Notes under the pieces: generated by a model
What the model saw: only the letters and a program-made list of their open reading frames with translations
Told to the model about the DNA's origin: nothing
Database searches by the model: none
Shown here: positions 16,025 through 23,815 of the stretch, one piece after another
Layout: every line of letters begins with the position of its first letter
Position numbering within the stretch: the first letter of the stretch is position 1
DNA from: Victivallales bacterium
GTDB taxonomy: Bacteria > Verrucomicrobiota > Lentisphaeria > Oligosphaerales > Oligosphaeraceae
NCBI GenBank assembly: GCA_017964325.1
Contig: JAGCSE010000021.1
Span: 1-54,100 of the forward strand
Length of the DNA stretch: 54,100 nucleotides
Direction of reading: 5' to 3'
Program-made: the position numbers and the translations under genes

Positions 16025-17500
16025 ATGTCAGAAATGCTCACCATGTTGCAGGGCGCCGTCGCCGGCCGCTCTCCAATTGTTTACATCTTCTCCCCTGAGG
16101 AGGAACGCATCCTGCGCGGCATCCGCGAAATCGCCGCCCAAAGCGGCGCTCCCGTCGTCACATGGTCATGTGTCCGCGGGCTTGACGGCGAAGACGCTTC
16201 CACACAGAATCCTGTCGAGGCCATCAAGACCATCATTGCCAAGGACATACGCGGCATGGTAGTCCTGTGCGACCTCGCGCCCTTCCTCAACGACAACAAG
16301 ACCGTCCGCGCCATCCGCGAAGCCTACAACGACGGACGTTCCAAAAACGACCGCACCATCTTCCTCGTCTGTGCGGAAAATATTGTCCCTGAGGCCATTA
16401 AGAAGGAAATCCATTTTCTGGAAATTCCCACGCCCGACGAAAACGAAATTGTCGATATCATCAAGAAAACAGCCGCTGAAGACAGTTCGCTGAACATCCC
16501 GGAAGAAGCCATCCGCGAAATAACTCTTGCTCTTAAAGGCCTGACCGAAAACGAGATAGCATACGTTCTCCAACGAGCTTGCAAGAATAAGGAAAGCAAC
16601 AAGGATGAAATTCTGGACGAAATCTTCAGCGAGAAGAAAAACGTCGTCAAGAAATCCGGCTTCCTCGAATTCTCACCGCCACGTTGGAAAATCGACAGCA
16701 TTGGCGGCCTTGACAACCTGAAGCAATGGCTGTTCAAACGTCAGCACATGTTCACCCGCGAAGCCGTCGAAGCAGGCGTTCCCGTCCCCAAGGGACTGCT
16801 CATGATGGGTATTTCCGGTTGTGGTAAGTCACTTGCCGTCAAGACGATATCTTCTCTTTGGAACATCCCGATGTTCCGTCTGGATATGAACCTTGTCTTT
16901 TCTGGAATGTACGGTTCCCCTGAAGAGGCGTTCCACCGCGCCTTGAAGACCATCGAATCCGTCGCCCCCGCCGTCCTCTGGATCGATGAAATCGAAAACG
17001 CCCTCGGCTTGGACGATTCCGGCCAGCGGATCGCCTCCCACATCTTCTCGTCGTTCCTGACGTGGATGCAGGAGAAGCCGCCGCTGATTTTCATCGCCGC
17101 AACCGCCAACAAAATCCAGGCCCTCCCTGCCGAAGTCCTTCGTAAAGGGCGTTTTGACGAAGTTTTCTTCTGCGACCTCCCCTCCAAGGAAGAACGCGCC
17201 GACATCCTCAAAATCCATCTTCTCCGCAACAACGCGAATCCGGACGATTTCGATTTCAAGATGCTGCAGATCATGACCGAAGGCTGGAACGGCGCCGAAA
17301 TCGAACAGGCCATCATCTCCGCACGCACAGAAGCCTACTACGAAAACCGCCCGTTCACACAGCGCGACCTCGAAAACGTCATGTCGCGAATCGTCCCGCT
17401 TTCCGACACCATGGAACAGCAGATCAAGGCGATCCGTTCATGGGCCTTCTCCCGCGCCACCCCCGCCTCCAAGTATGGAAAATCCGCCGCAAAACGTTAA
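16025..17500 (+). CDS. Ycf46-like AAA+ ATPase
   Basis: A 491-residue AAA protein with the layout of Ycf46, a family known from cyanobacteria and plastids. Residues 1-225 form a degenerate N-terminal ATPase-like region without Walker motifs (YIFSPEEERILRGIREIA opening). Residues 235-491 hold one active AAA module: SIGGLDNLKQWL near 230, Walker A GISGCGKS near 261, Walker B VLWIDEIENAL near 319, sensor 1 AATAN near 361 and arginine finger region RKGRFDEVFF near 375. It is probably cytoplasmic. The substrate is not known; no neighbour helps. Confidence 0.85.
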   Translation: MSEMLTMLQGAVAGRSPIVYIFSPEEERILRGIREIAAQSGAPVVTWSCVRGLDGEDASTQNPVEAIKTIIAKDIRGMVVLCDLAPFLNDNKTVRAIREAYNDGRSKNDRTIFLVCAENIVPEAIKKEIHFLEIPTPDENEIVDIIKKTAAEDSSLNIPEEAIREITLALKGLTENEIAYVLQRACKNKESNKDEILDEIFSEKKNVVKKSGFLEFSPPRWKIDSIGGLDNLKQWLFKRQHMFTREAVEAGVPVPKGLLMMGISGCGKSLAVKTISSLWNIPMFRLDMNLVFSGMYGSPEEAFHRALKTIESVAPAVLWIDEIENALGLDDSGQRIASHIFSSFLTWMQEKPPLIFIAATANKIQALPAEVLRKGRFDEVFFCDLPSKEERADILKIHLLRNNANPDDFDFKMLQIMTEGWNGAEIEQAIISARTEAYYENRPFTQRDLENVMSRIVPLSDTMEQQIKAIRSWAFSRATPASKYGKSAAKR

Positions 17501-17547
17501 TGGGAGGAGCGCACTCCTGTGCGACTACATTGTAAAAGGAGTTCAAT

Positions 17548-18123
17548 ATGAGCATTCTTGAAGCATTGAAAACTCGTCGGACAATCCGCCTGTTCAAGCA
17601 AGTCAACGTCCCGTCTGACGACCTGCGCGACCTTTTGGAAGCCGCCAGACAGACCTCCTGCGCATGCAACAGTCAACTGCTGCGCTATGTCGTTGTCAAA
17701 TCGTCGGATGATGTAAAAAAAGTATTCGAGCAGACCGCCTGGGCGGGTCTTGTCAAGCCGCGCCGCACGCCAGTCTGGGGCGTTTCCGCGCCAAACGCCT
17801 TCATCGCCGTCGTCGGTCCAACCGACGCTAATTCCATGACATACGCAGATGCTGGCGCGGCCATCCAGTCCATGCAGATGACCGCTTTCGAGAAAGGTCT
17901 CGGTTGCTGCTGGCTCGGCGCCATCAACCGACAGAACCTCCACGGCATTCTCGGACTGGCGGAAAAGCAGCAGGTCCTCTTCCTGCTCGCCGTCGGCGTT
18001 CCCGATGAAGCACCTGTATCCGAAGACGTTACAAATCCTGACGACGTCAAATACTATCTCGACGGCGACAACCGTCTCCACATCCCAAAACTGACTGTCG
18101 ATTCCATCGCCAGATGGCTGTAA
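17548..18123 (+). CDS. Nitroreductase family flavoprotein
   Basis: A 191-residue FMN-dependent nitroreductase-fold protein. It begins with the family pattern EALKTRRTIRLFKQ (FMN phosphate-binding Arg), has ARQTSCACNSQLLRY near residue 33, and DAGAAIQSMQMTAFEKGLGCCWLGA near 100-125, the FMN and dimer helix, with VGVPDEAP near 150. The reaction is probably NAD(P)H-driven reduction of an unknown substrate. AAAAGGAG lies seven bases before the ATG. prfC follows after 27 bases, probably in the same transcript. Confidence 0.85.
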   Translation: MSILEALKTRRTIRLFKQVNVPSDDLRDLLEAARQTSCACNSQLLRYVVVKSSDDVKKVFEQTAWAGLVKPRRTPVWGVSAPNAFIAVVGPTDANSMTYADAGAAIQSMQMTAFEKGLGCCWLGAINRQNLHGILGLAEKQQVLFLLAVGVPDEAPVSEDVTNPDDVKYYLDGDNRLHIPKLTVDSIARWL

Positions 18124-18150
18124 CTCTCGATATTTGAATGATTTTGACAC

Positions 18151-19755
18151 ATGACTAAGCAAGAAGAAATCCAACGGCGGCGGACGTTCGCCATCATCTC
18201 CCATCCTGACGCCGGCAAGACGACGTTGACCGAAAAGCTCCTCCTCTACGGCGGAGCCCTCCAGCTCGCGGGCTCCGTCCGCGCCAAAAAGAATCAACGG
18301 AACACGACTTCCGACTGGATGGAAATCGAAAAGGAGCGCGGCATCTCCATTTCCTCCACTGTCTTGCAGTTTGAATACGAAGGCTATGTCATCAACCTGC
18401 TGGACACGCCTGGACACCGCGACTTTTCGGAGGACACCTACCGTGTTTTGACCGCCGTCGATTCCGTCATCATGGTCATCGACGCTGGCAAAGGTATTGA
18501 GGAGCGAACGCGCAAGTTGTTTGAAATCTGTAGGATGCGTGGTATTCCGATTTTCACGTTCATGAACAAAATGGACCGCCCCGCCATCAATCCGCTCGAA
18601 CTTTTGGATGAACTTGAACACGATCTCGGCCTCAAGACCTTCCCCGTCACATGGCCTCTTGGCGATGGCCCAGATTTCAAAGGAGTCTATGACCGAATCA
18701 AAAAGGAGCTCCATGTATTCTCCAGCCAATCAGGCGGTGCCGCGAAAGCAGCCGAAACGCTCACTGGCACGGATGATCCTCGTTTAATGGAACTTATGGG
18801 GCCACAGCTTCTCTCCGAATGGCTCGAACAAGTCGAATTGCTCTCACTTGCAGGAGAAGACTTTGAGGTGGAAAAAGTCATCAGCGGTGAACTCACTCCC
18901 GTATTCTTCGGCTCCGCCATCAACAATTTCGGCGTGCAGCTCCTGCTCAACTATTTCGTCAAATACGGAATGCCGCCCGCGCCGCGCAAATCGTCGCTTG
19001 GGCTCATTCCCGTCGAACGCGACGATTTCTCTGGCTTTGTGTTCAAAATCCAAGCCAACATGGATCCCAACCATCGCGACAGTCTCTCCTTCATGCGTGT
19101 CTGCTCGGGCATTTTCGAGAAGGACATGACCGTCCACAACCCACGTGGCGGCAAGCCGTTGCGACTCTCCTACCCGCAGAAGCTCTTTGGACAGGACCGT
19201 GAAACCGTCGAAACCGCCTATCCAGGCGACATCGTCGGCCTTGTCTCTCACGGCAATTTCCGCATCGGCGACACGTTGACGAACATCCCGAATCTCGTCT
19301 TCAATGAAATCCCGCGCTTCCCGCCTGAAGTATTCTGCTATCTGCACAACACCGCGCCATCAAAATATAAGCAATTCCAAGACGGTTTGGAGCAACTCCT
19401 CAATGAAGGCGTCATCCAATATTTCCAGATGGTCGGAACCATCCAGAAAACCGTCCTGCTCGGAGCGGTCGGACAATTGCAGTTTGAAGTTGTAAAACAC
19501 CGCTTGGAAACAGAATATGCCGCTGAATGCCGTCTGGAGGAATCTCCCTTCACGGAAGTCCGCTGGCTACCGCTTAATAGCGATCCGGAAGATTTCAAAG
19601 GCATGTATCTCGGCTCCAACGTCCGCCTCGCAACGGACAACGATGGACAGCTTGTCCTCCTCTTCCCAGACGAATGGGCCGTCAACTATTTCGCTGAAAA
19701 GAACGAAGGCATTGAACTCATCAAACACTCGCCGCTCCAAGGAGACACCATCTAA
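18151..19755 (+). CDS. prfC: Peptide chain release factor 3
   Basis: A 534-residue translational GTPase that recycles RF1/RF2 after peptide release. G1 is SHPDAGKTTLTEK near residue 17, G2 region GISISSTVLQFEY near 65, G3 DTPGHRDFSEDTYR near 86 (RF3 signature), and G4 NKMDRP near 140. A domain-II block and the C-terminal RF3 domain follow, for example the block around residue 420. The length is close to E. coli RF3 (529). No Shine-Dalgarno is obvious. An AT-rich heptad repeat starts six bases after the stop. Confidence 0.96.
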   Translation: MTKQEEIQRRRTFAIISHPDAGKTTLTEKLLLYGGALQLAGSVRAKKNQRNTTSDWMEIEKERGISISSTVLQFEYEGYVINLLDTPGHRDFSEDTYRVLTAVDSVIMVIDAGKGIEERTRKLFEICRMRGIPIFTFMNKMDRPAINPLELLDELEHDLGLKTFPVTWPLGDGPDFKGVYDRIKKELHVFSSQSGGAAKAAETLTGTDDPRLMELMGPQLLSEWLEQVELLSLAGEDFEVEKVISGELTPVFFGSAINNFGVQLLLNYFVKYGMPPAPRKSSLGLIPVERDDFSGFVFKIQANMDPNHRDSLSFMRVCSGIFEKDMTVHNPRGGKPLRLSYPQKLFGQDRETVETAYPGDIVGLVSHGNFRIGDTLTNIPNLVFNEIPRFPPEVFCYLHNTAPSKYKQFQDGLEQLLNEGVIQYFQMVGTIQKTVLLGAVGQLQFEVVKHRLETEYAAECRLEESPFTEVRWLPLNSDPEDFKGMYLGSNVRLATDNDGQLVLLFPDEWAVNYFAEKNEGIELIKHSPLQGDTI

Positions 19756-19760
19756 TTAAT

Positions 19761-19816
19761 AATTCATAATTAATAATTAATAATTCATAATTCATAATTC
19801 ATAATTTACAATTAAA
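19761..19816. repeat. AT-rich heptad repeat after prfC
   Basis: Eight 7-base units of AATTCAT/AATTAAT type (with two decayed units AATTTAC and AATTAAA at the end) follow the prfC stop. The gap 19756-20234 holds this array, a palindromic GC-richer element, and a second heptad array before rsmG; the part 19941-20190 holds nothing I can identify. Confidence 0.85.
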
Positions 19817-19871
19817 AAAATAATAATTCATAGACGGGACTCTCAAAAGTCTTCAAGTGTGTGTTTTTCCA

Positions 19872-19940
19872 CCCCCCGTAGGGGCGACAAGAGCACAGTC
19901 GTGGGTGAAGTAAACGCCGAAGGCGCGAACGCAACCCACG
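19872..19940. repeat. GC-rich palindromic intergenic element
   Basis: Within an AT-rich spacer, CCCC-GTA-GGGG (19874-19884) is followed by CGTGGGT (19900-19906) pairing with ACCCACG (19934-19940), which encloses CGCC-GAA-GGCG (19915-19925). The nested hairpins and composition unlike the flanks suggest a dispersed palindromic element or a small structured RNA. No reading frame is supported. Confidence 0.5.
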
Positions 19941-20190
19941 GTAAGGCAGGGAAATATACACGGAACTGCGTAGTGGTGACAGAATGGTTTTATGCAAAAT
20001 GGCTGAAGGTGAAAAACAGTGGATGACTTTTGATAGCTATATCTTTGCAATGATTTATTGGCCTCTGCCGATTAACTCATATTATCCTAAATATCAATAT
20101 ATTAATAAACATCATAACTTTCCACAAACTTTTCCATTGAATGCCTCGAAAACCTCCGCACCACCGTCATAATTCCAACCATCCATCCAA

Positions 20191-20232
20191 TTAATTGTTA
20201 ATTGTTAATTGTTAATTGTTAATTGTTAATTA
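20191..20232. repeat. Heptad repeat (TTAATTG) abutting the rsmG start
   Basis: Six 7-base units, five TTAATTG and one TTAATTA, end two bases before the rsmG ATG and take the place of any Shine-Dalgarno sequence. Confidence 0.9.
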
Positions 20233-20234
20233 TC

Positions 20235-21053
20235 ATGCCACACGAAGATTCTCCATTAGATTTATCCTTTTCCGCTGCACCGCGATTGACCTTCCCTGAA
20301 GATGCCTGGGAATGGTTCAAAACCGCCTGTGCCGACATCGAGCTGCCGCTCGATGATACCAAGCGTCCCATTCTGGAGGCATTGTACAGCCATCTCGTCC
20401 ATGTCAATGAAACCCTTAATCTGACGCGAATTACATCTCCATTGGACTACCTAAAATTCCATGTCTTCGATTCCCTGACGGTTGAAAATCTCGTCGCCGC
20501 CTACACGAAACCAGACGACATCGTTGTCGATCTAGGTTCAGGCGGCGGCTATCCAGGCCTGCCGCTCATGACATGGCTACCGGACCGCCATTGGGCTCTG
20601 GTGGACAGCCGCCCCCACAAGGTCGATTTCCTCAACGAGACATTGAAACTGACACCAGCCGTCGAAAATGCGCATGCCTTCGCCTTCCGCGGTCGCGAAG
20701 CCGCCTCCCAGGCTCCAAAACTCTTTCAAAACTGCAAACTTGTGATTGCGCGAGCAGTCGGCAGGGGAGCTGAACTTCTGCAGGATGTCACCGCCCTTTT
20801 GGATGTCAACGGCATTTTCATTCTCATGAAAGGCCCCGCCTACCCGCAGAACGAGCAGCCCGAATTCCTGCGTGCCCTCCCCGCAGCCAATTTCGACCTT
20901 CTGGAAGAACAGAACATCGCCTTGGACGAAACCGATCCCGACCGTTGGGTCATTGTCACAACTAAGCTAAAAGCCCTCAAACAGAAGAAAACCAACAACA
21001 AAGGAAAATTCCGTTCATCAGAAAAACGCCATGGCAGGCGTCTTGAAAAATAA
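20235..21053 (+). CDS. rsmG: 16S rRNA (guanine-527-N7)-methyltransferase
   Basis: A 272-residue SAM-dependent methyltransferase that modifies G527 in the 530 loop of 16S rRNA. LTRITSPLDYLKFHVFDSL near residues 66-84 is the RsmG-typical block, DLGSGGGYPGLPL near 102 the SAM-binding motif, and ARAVGRGAELLQ near 175 the catalytic-site region, with MKGP near 205. It is longer than E. coli RsmG (207) through an N-terminal extension of about 25 residues and a basic C-terminal tail of about 30. The ATG at 20235 was preferred over a TTG at 20223 inside the heptad repeat. Confidence 0.93.
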   Translation: MPHEDSPLDLSFSAAPRLTFPEDAWEWFKTACADIELPLDDTKRPILEALYSHLVHVNETLNLTRITSPLDYLKFHVFDSLTVENLVAAYTKPDDIVVDLGSGGGYPGLPLMTWLPDRHWALVDSRPHKVDFLNETLKLTPAVENAHAFAFRGREAASQAPKLFQNCKLVIARAVGRGAELLQDVTALLDVNGIFILMKGPAYPQNEQPEFLRALPAANFDLLEEQNIALDETDPDRWVIVTTKLKALKQKKTNNKGKFRSSEKRHGRRLEK

Positions 21054-21107
21054 ACCGCGACATTCCATTTTGTTTTCCGTGTTCAACACCAACAGAGGAG
21101 CAACATC

Positions 21108-21635
21108 ATGAACGACATCATCAAAGCAATGGAAGAACGCCGCAGCATCCGCAAATTCAAGGCGGATATGCCGTCGAAAAACGACATAGACCAAATCATC
21201 GAAGCAGGCCTCTATGCCGCCAGCGGCATGGGCCGGCAAAACGTCATCATCGTCGCCATCACCAACAAGAAGTTGCGGGACGAACTCGCGGACGACAATC
21301 GCAAGATCGGCGGCTGGGCGGACGGCTTCGACCCGTTCTACGGTGCCCCCGTAATTCTGGTCGTCCTCGCCCCGAAAGACTCTCCGATCCGCATCTACGA
21401 CGGCAGTCTCGTCATGGGCAACATGTTGCTGGCCGCCCATTCCCTCGGCCTGGGCAGCATCTGGATCCACCGCGCCAAGGAGGAGTTCGAAACGGATAAA
21501 TACAAACAACTTCTGAAGAAGCTCGGCGTCGAAGGCGAATGGGAAGGCATCGTCCACTGCGCCATCGGTTTCATCGACGGCGACCGCCCGCAGGCCGCCC
21601 CTCGCAAGCCCAACCGCGTTTTTTATGCAGATTGA
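21108..21635 (+). CDS. Nitroreductase family protein (second copy)
   Basis: A 175-residue FMN nitroreductase-fold protein, distinct from the one at 17548. It starts AMEERRSIRKFKADMPS (FMN-binding Arg-Arg-Ser-x-Arg), then AGLYAASGMGRQNVIIVAITN near residue 37, and MGNMLLAAHSLGLGSIWIHR near 105-124. GAPVILVVL near 80 is also typical. Its start follows GAGGAG, a good ribosome binding site. It is followed closely and convergently by the secreted glycosidase gene. The substrate is unknown. Confidence 0.87.
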   Translation: MNDIIKAMEERRSIRKFKADMPSKNDIDQIIEAGLYAASGMGRQNVIIVAITNKKLRDELADDNRKIGGWADGFDPFYGAPVILVVLAPKDSPIRIYDGSLVMGNMLLAAHSLGLGSIWIHRAKEEFETDKYKQLLKKLGVEGEWEGIVHCAIGFIDGDRPQAAPRKPNRVFYAD

Positions 21636-21670
21636 TTTTGCATGGAGTTCAAAGGCTCCACCTTGCGCAT

Positions 21671-23509
21671 TTATCGACCATCATACATGTTTTCACCAAA
21701 GCGGCGGGCCGCGTCGCAAAGCTCGCGATACGGCCTGTCGCAGACATCGACGAAGCCAATCTGGTAGGCCTCGCCGTCGCCGCGCCCAAGCAACGGCTGG
21801 TCGCGATACTGGAACCAATGGCAGCCGACGATCAGCGGATGCCGAAGGCAACCTTCCGCAAAACGCTCGAAGCTGCGTCCACGCTCCGTCTGGTCATAGA
21901 CAGGAGCCAATCCAGCCTTGAACATGCCGCGGTCCAGACAGCCGAAATGGAACTCGCCGACGAGCAGCGGCTTCTCAGCCCCCGCATCGAACATCTTCTC
22001 CGAAAGGTTATAGACGGAATTGGCGTAGGCGTTGACGGTGATGACGTCGCAGTATTTAGCCGCCGTCCGCCACAGGATTCCCGCCTGCCGAAAGCCGACA
22101 AAGCGGCTGCCCAGATATAGCTTGCCGGGCGCCGCTTTCGTCAGTTCCTCCTTGCAGACGCGGAAATACAAATCCAGCCCCGCCACCGCCTTCTCTTTGC
22201 CACCGACGGATGGAATCCACCGCTGGAACTGAAGTTCGTTATCGATGAAGAAACCGATGCACATCGGATCTGTCGCCGCATGGCGCAACGCCGCGTCCGT
22301 TTCAAAACGCAGGCGGATCGCCTTCCGCATATTTTCCTCGAAACCAGCATCTTCTAAATCATAGATGTTGATTTTCTGATGGCGTTTCACCCCCCGTGCA
22401 CGTTCAAGAACGGACATGACGTATGGCTTGCGGCTCATCATCGCCAGTTCGGGCGCGCTCCAGTTGCCAATCGTATTGAGCCCCCATGAATCAAACCGTT
22501 TGACGACAAAATCATAGTAGTCCGCCGCGAAATCCTTCTTGCCGAATTTCTTTTCAAGATTCCAGATTGTGAACGGCATTTTGCCGTCTGCAGGAATCTC
22601 CGACTGGAACCAATTAGGATGCCGTTTCGCATCCGTAATATCAGTCATGACGCGAGTTACATCAACGCCGACAGAAAAGAAAAGATGCCCTTCCGGCGTC
22701 ACCAGCCACCATTTTCCATCGACCTTCTCCGTGCGGAAATGTCCTGTCGCCTTCAACTGCGGCCCATTCACCCAACCGCCATACGCATCCCACGATTTCG
22801 ACGTGGCTTGGAGATGTTTCATTTCATCGGCCAGATCGGCCGCCAGTTCGTCATCCGAATGGACTTTGGCGGGCCATTCGTCATGGACGAATTGTCCGTA
22901 TTTGTCCACAAACGGCACATATTTGTCCGCATCCACATGGCGTTTCATATCCGGTTCGCCTTCCAGACGCAGATTGGACAGACGGAAATCCGCCAATCCA
23001 TCGAACTCGTCTTCAAACGGCCACTGCATTTTGAATTCGATCATCGTGACATGCGCCGTGTCGATGACCGTGATTCCTTGCGCATCCTGCGGTGCACCAT
23101 AGACTTCCGGATGCGTCAGCAGCAGTTTCATTGTGCCTTTCTCGCCTGGATTGAGGCCGATTCCCGTGTTGACGGAACGGTTCTTCTTGAAAATCGCCGT
23201 CGCATGGTCGCCTGAATCACCGCTCACGCCGCCGGCCGAAACATGCATCGTCAACCGCCCCTGCCGCGTTTTCGACAGATTTTCCACATCGACCGCCAGC
23301 CATTTCGCCTTGGAAAAATCCGCCCCCTGTGGATTTTTCCATACCAGCCCCGCGTTCCATTCCGCGCTGGGCGACGTCAACCGCACAACATTCGTCCCTT
23401 CATGCACAACTTTCGCCTTGTAAACAGCCGCGAAATCATCCAATGAGATGCCTTGGCAAACACAGGCGATAGCAAAAAGAAACGCAATGATAAAAGTAGA
23501 TTTATACAT
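21671..23509 (-). CDS. Secreted agarase-like glycoside hydrolase (clan GH-A, GH50-like)
   Basis: A 612-residue protein with a clear signal peptide (residues 1-20). Residues 25-190 form a beta-sandwich region resembling a carbohydrate-binding module. The rest resembles beta-agarase TIM barrels: GHFRTEKVDGKWWLVTPEGH near 258-277 and FFSVGVDV are family-type openings, FIDNEL near 420 puts Asn-Glu at the acid/base position, and VGEFHFG near 530 supplies the nucleophile glutamate. It should act outside the cytoplasm on a beta-linked galactan or related polymer. Assignment to GH50 rather than another GH-A family is tentative. No transporter or regulator gene lies beside it. Confidence 0.72.
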   Translation of the reverse strand: MYKSTFIIAFLFAIACVCQGISLDDFAAVYKAKVVHEGTNVVRLTSPSAEWNAGLVWKNPQGADFSKAKWLAVDVENLSKTRQGRLTMHVSAGGVSGDSGDHATAIFKKNRSVNTGIGLNPGEKGTMKLLLTHPEVYGAPQDAQGITVIDTAHVTMIEFKMQWPFEDEFDGLADFRLSNLRLEGEPDMKRHVDADKYVPFVDKYGQFVHDEWPAKVHSDDELAADLADEMKHLQATSKSWDAYGGWVNGPQLKATGHFRTEKVDGKWWLVTPEGHLFFSVGVDVTRVMTDITDAKRHPNWFQSEIPADGKMPFTIWNLEKKFGKKDFAADYYDFVVKRFDSWGLNTIGNWSAPELAMMSRKPYVMSVLERARGVKRHQKINIYDLEDAGFEENMRKAIRLRFETDAALRHAATDPMCIGFFIDNELQFQRWIPSVGGKEKAVAGLDLYFRVCKEELTKAAPGKLYLGSRFVGFRQAGILWRTAAKYCDVITVNAYANSVYNLSEKMFDAGAEKPLLVGEFHFGCLDRGMFKAGLAPVYDQTERGRSFERFAEGCLRHPLIVGCHWFQYRDQPLLGRGDGEAYQIGFVDVCDRPYRELCDAARRFGENMYDGR

Positions 23510-23637
23510 AAGTATTCCTATAATTTATTTTTCCTAAAGGTTCAAATAAAATATAATGGTATGATACTTATTTCAAATATAAGTTCACTATTTTTGCCAA
23601 TGTCTCTTTTCCTACTGCTTTTGAATTTTCTAGATTC

Positions 23638-23684
23638 TTACATTTTATGTAAGCAAAAACTTACCCATTTTACATTTTATGTAA
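23638..23684. promoter_or_regulatory. Two identical palindromic operators upstream of gdhA
   Basis: TTACATTTTATGTAA occurs at 23638-23652 and again at 23670-23684. Each is a 6-bp inverted repeat (TTACAT/ATGTAA) around TTT. Starts are 32 bp apart, close to three helical turns, so two dimers would bind the same face. They lie 60-110 bases upstream of the gdhA -10 element. This fits a transcription-factor site, most likely controlling gdhA. Confidence 0.7.
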
Positions 23685-23742
23685 ATAAAAATATACATAA
23701 AGCAACTGTCGTAGGTACAATCCCCATGCTTGGCATGTTTTC

Positions 23743-23751
23743 TGCTATAAT
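23743..23751 (+). promoter_or_regulatory. Extended -10 promoter of gdhA
   Basis: TGCTATAAT is a perfect extended -10 element (TGn-TATAAT). No good -35 lies 17 bases upstream, which is usual for extended -10 promoters. Transcription would begin near 23758, giving a leader of about 58 bases. The rest of the gap 23510-23742 is AT-rich and holds the two operators. Confidence 0.65.
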
Positions 23752-23815
23752 GCAAAAAGCGTTTTTTCACAATATATCCCCCAAAAACAAGGAAACAGCA
23801 ACAAGGATTGTAAAA

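Noticed and set aside
17497..18729. Long minus-strand frame of 410 codons opposite the nitroreductase and prfC
   Set aside because: Both plus-strand genes are certain; the frame is a shadow of high-GC codon usage.
19984..20172. Small frame of 62 codons in the prfC-rsmG gap
   Set aside because: No ribosome binding site, no family pattern, composition like non-coding AT-rich DNA.
23453..23815. N-terminal extension of gdhA to 23453
   Set aside because: It covers the operators and promoter and overlaps the start region of the divergent glycosidase gene; homology begins at 23816.
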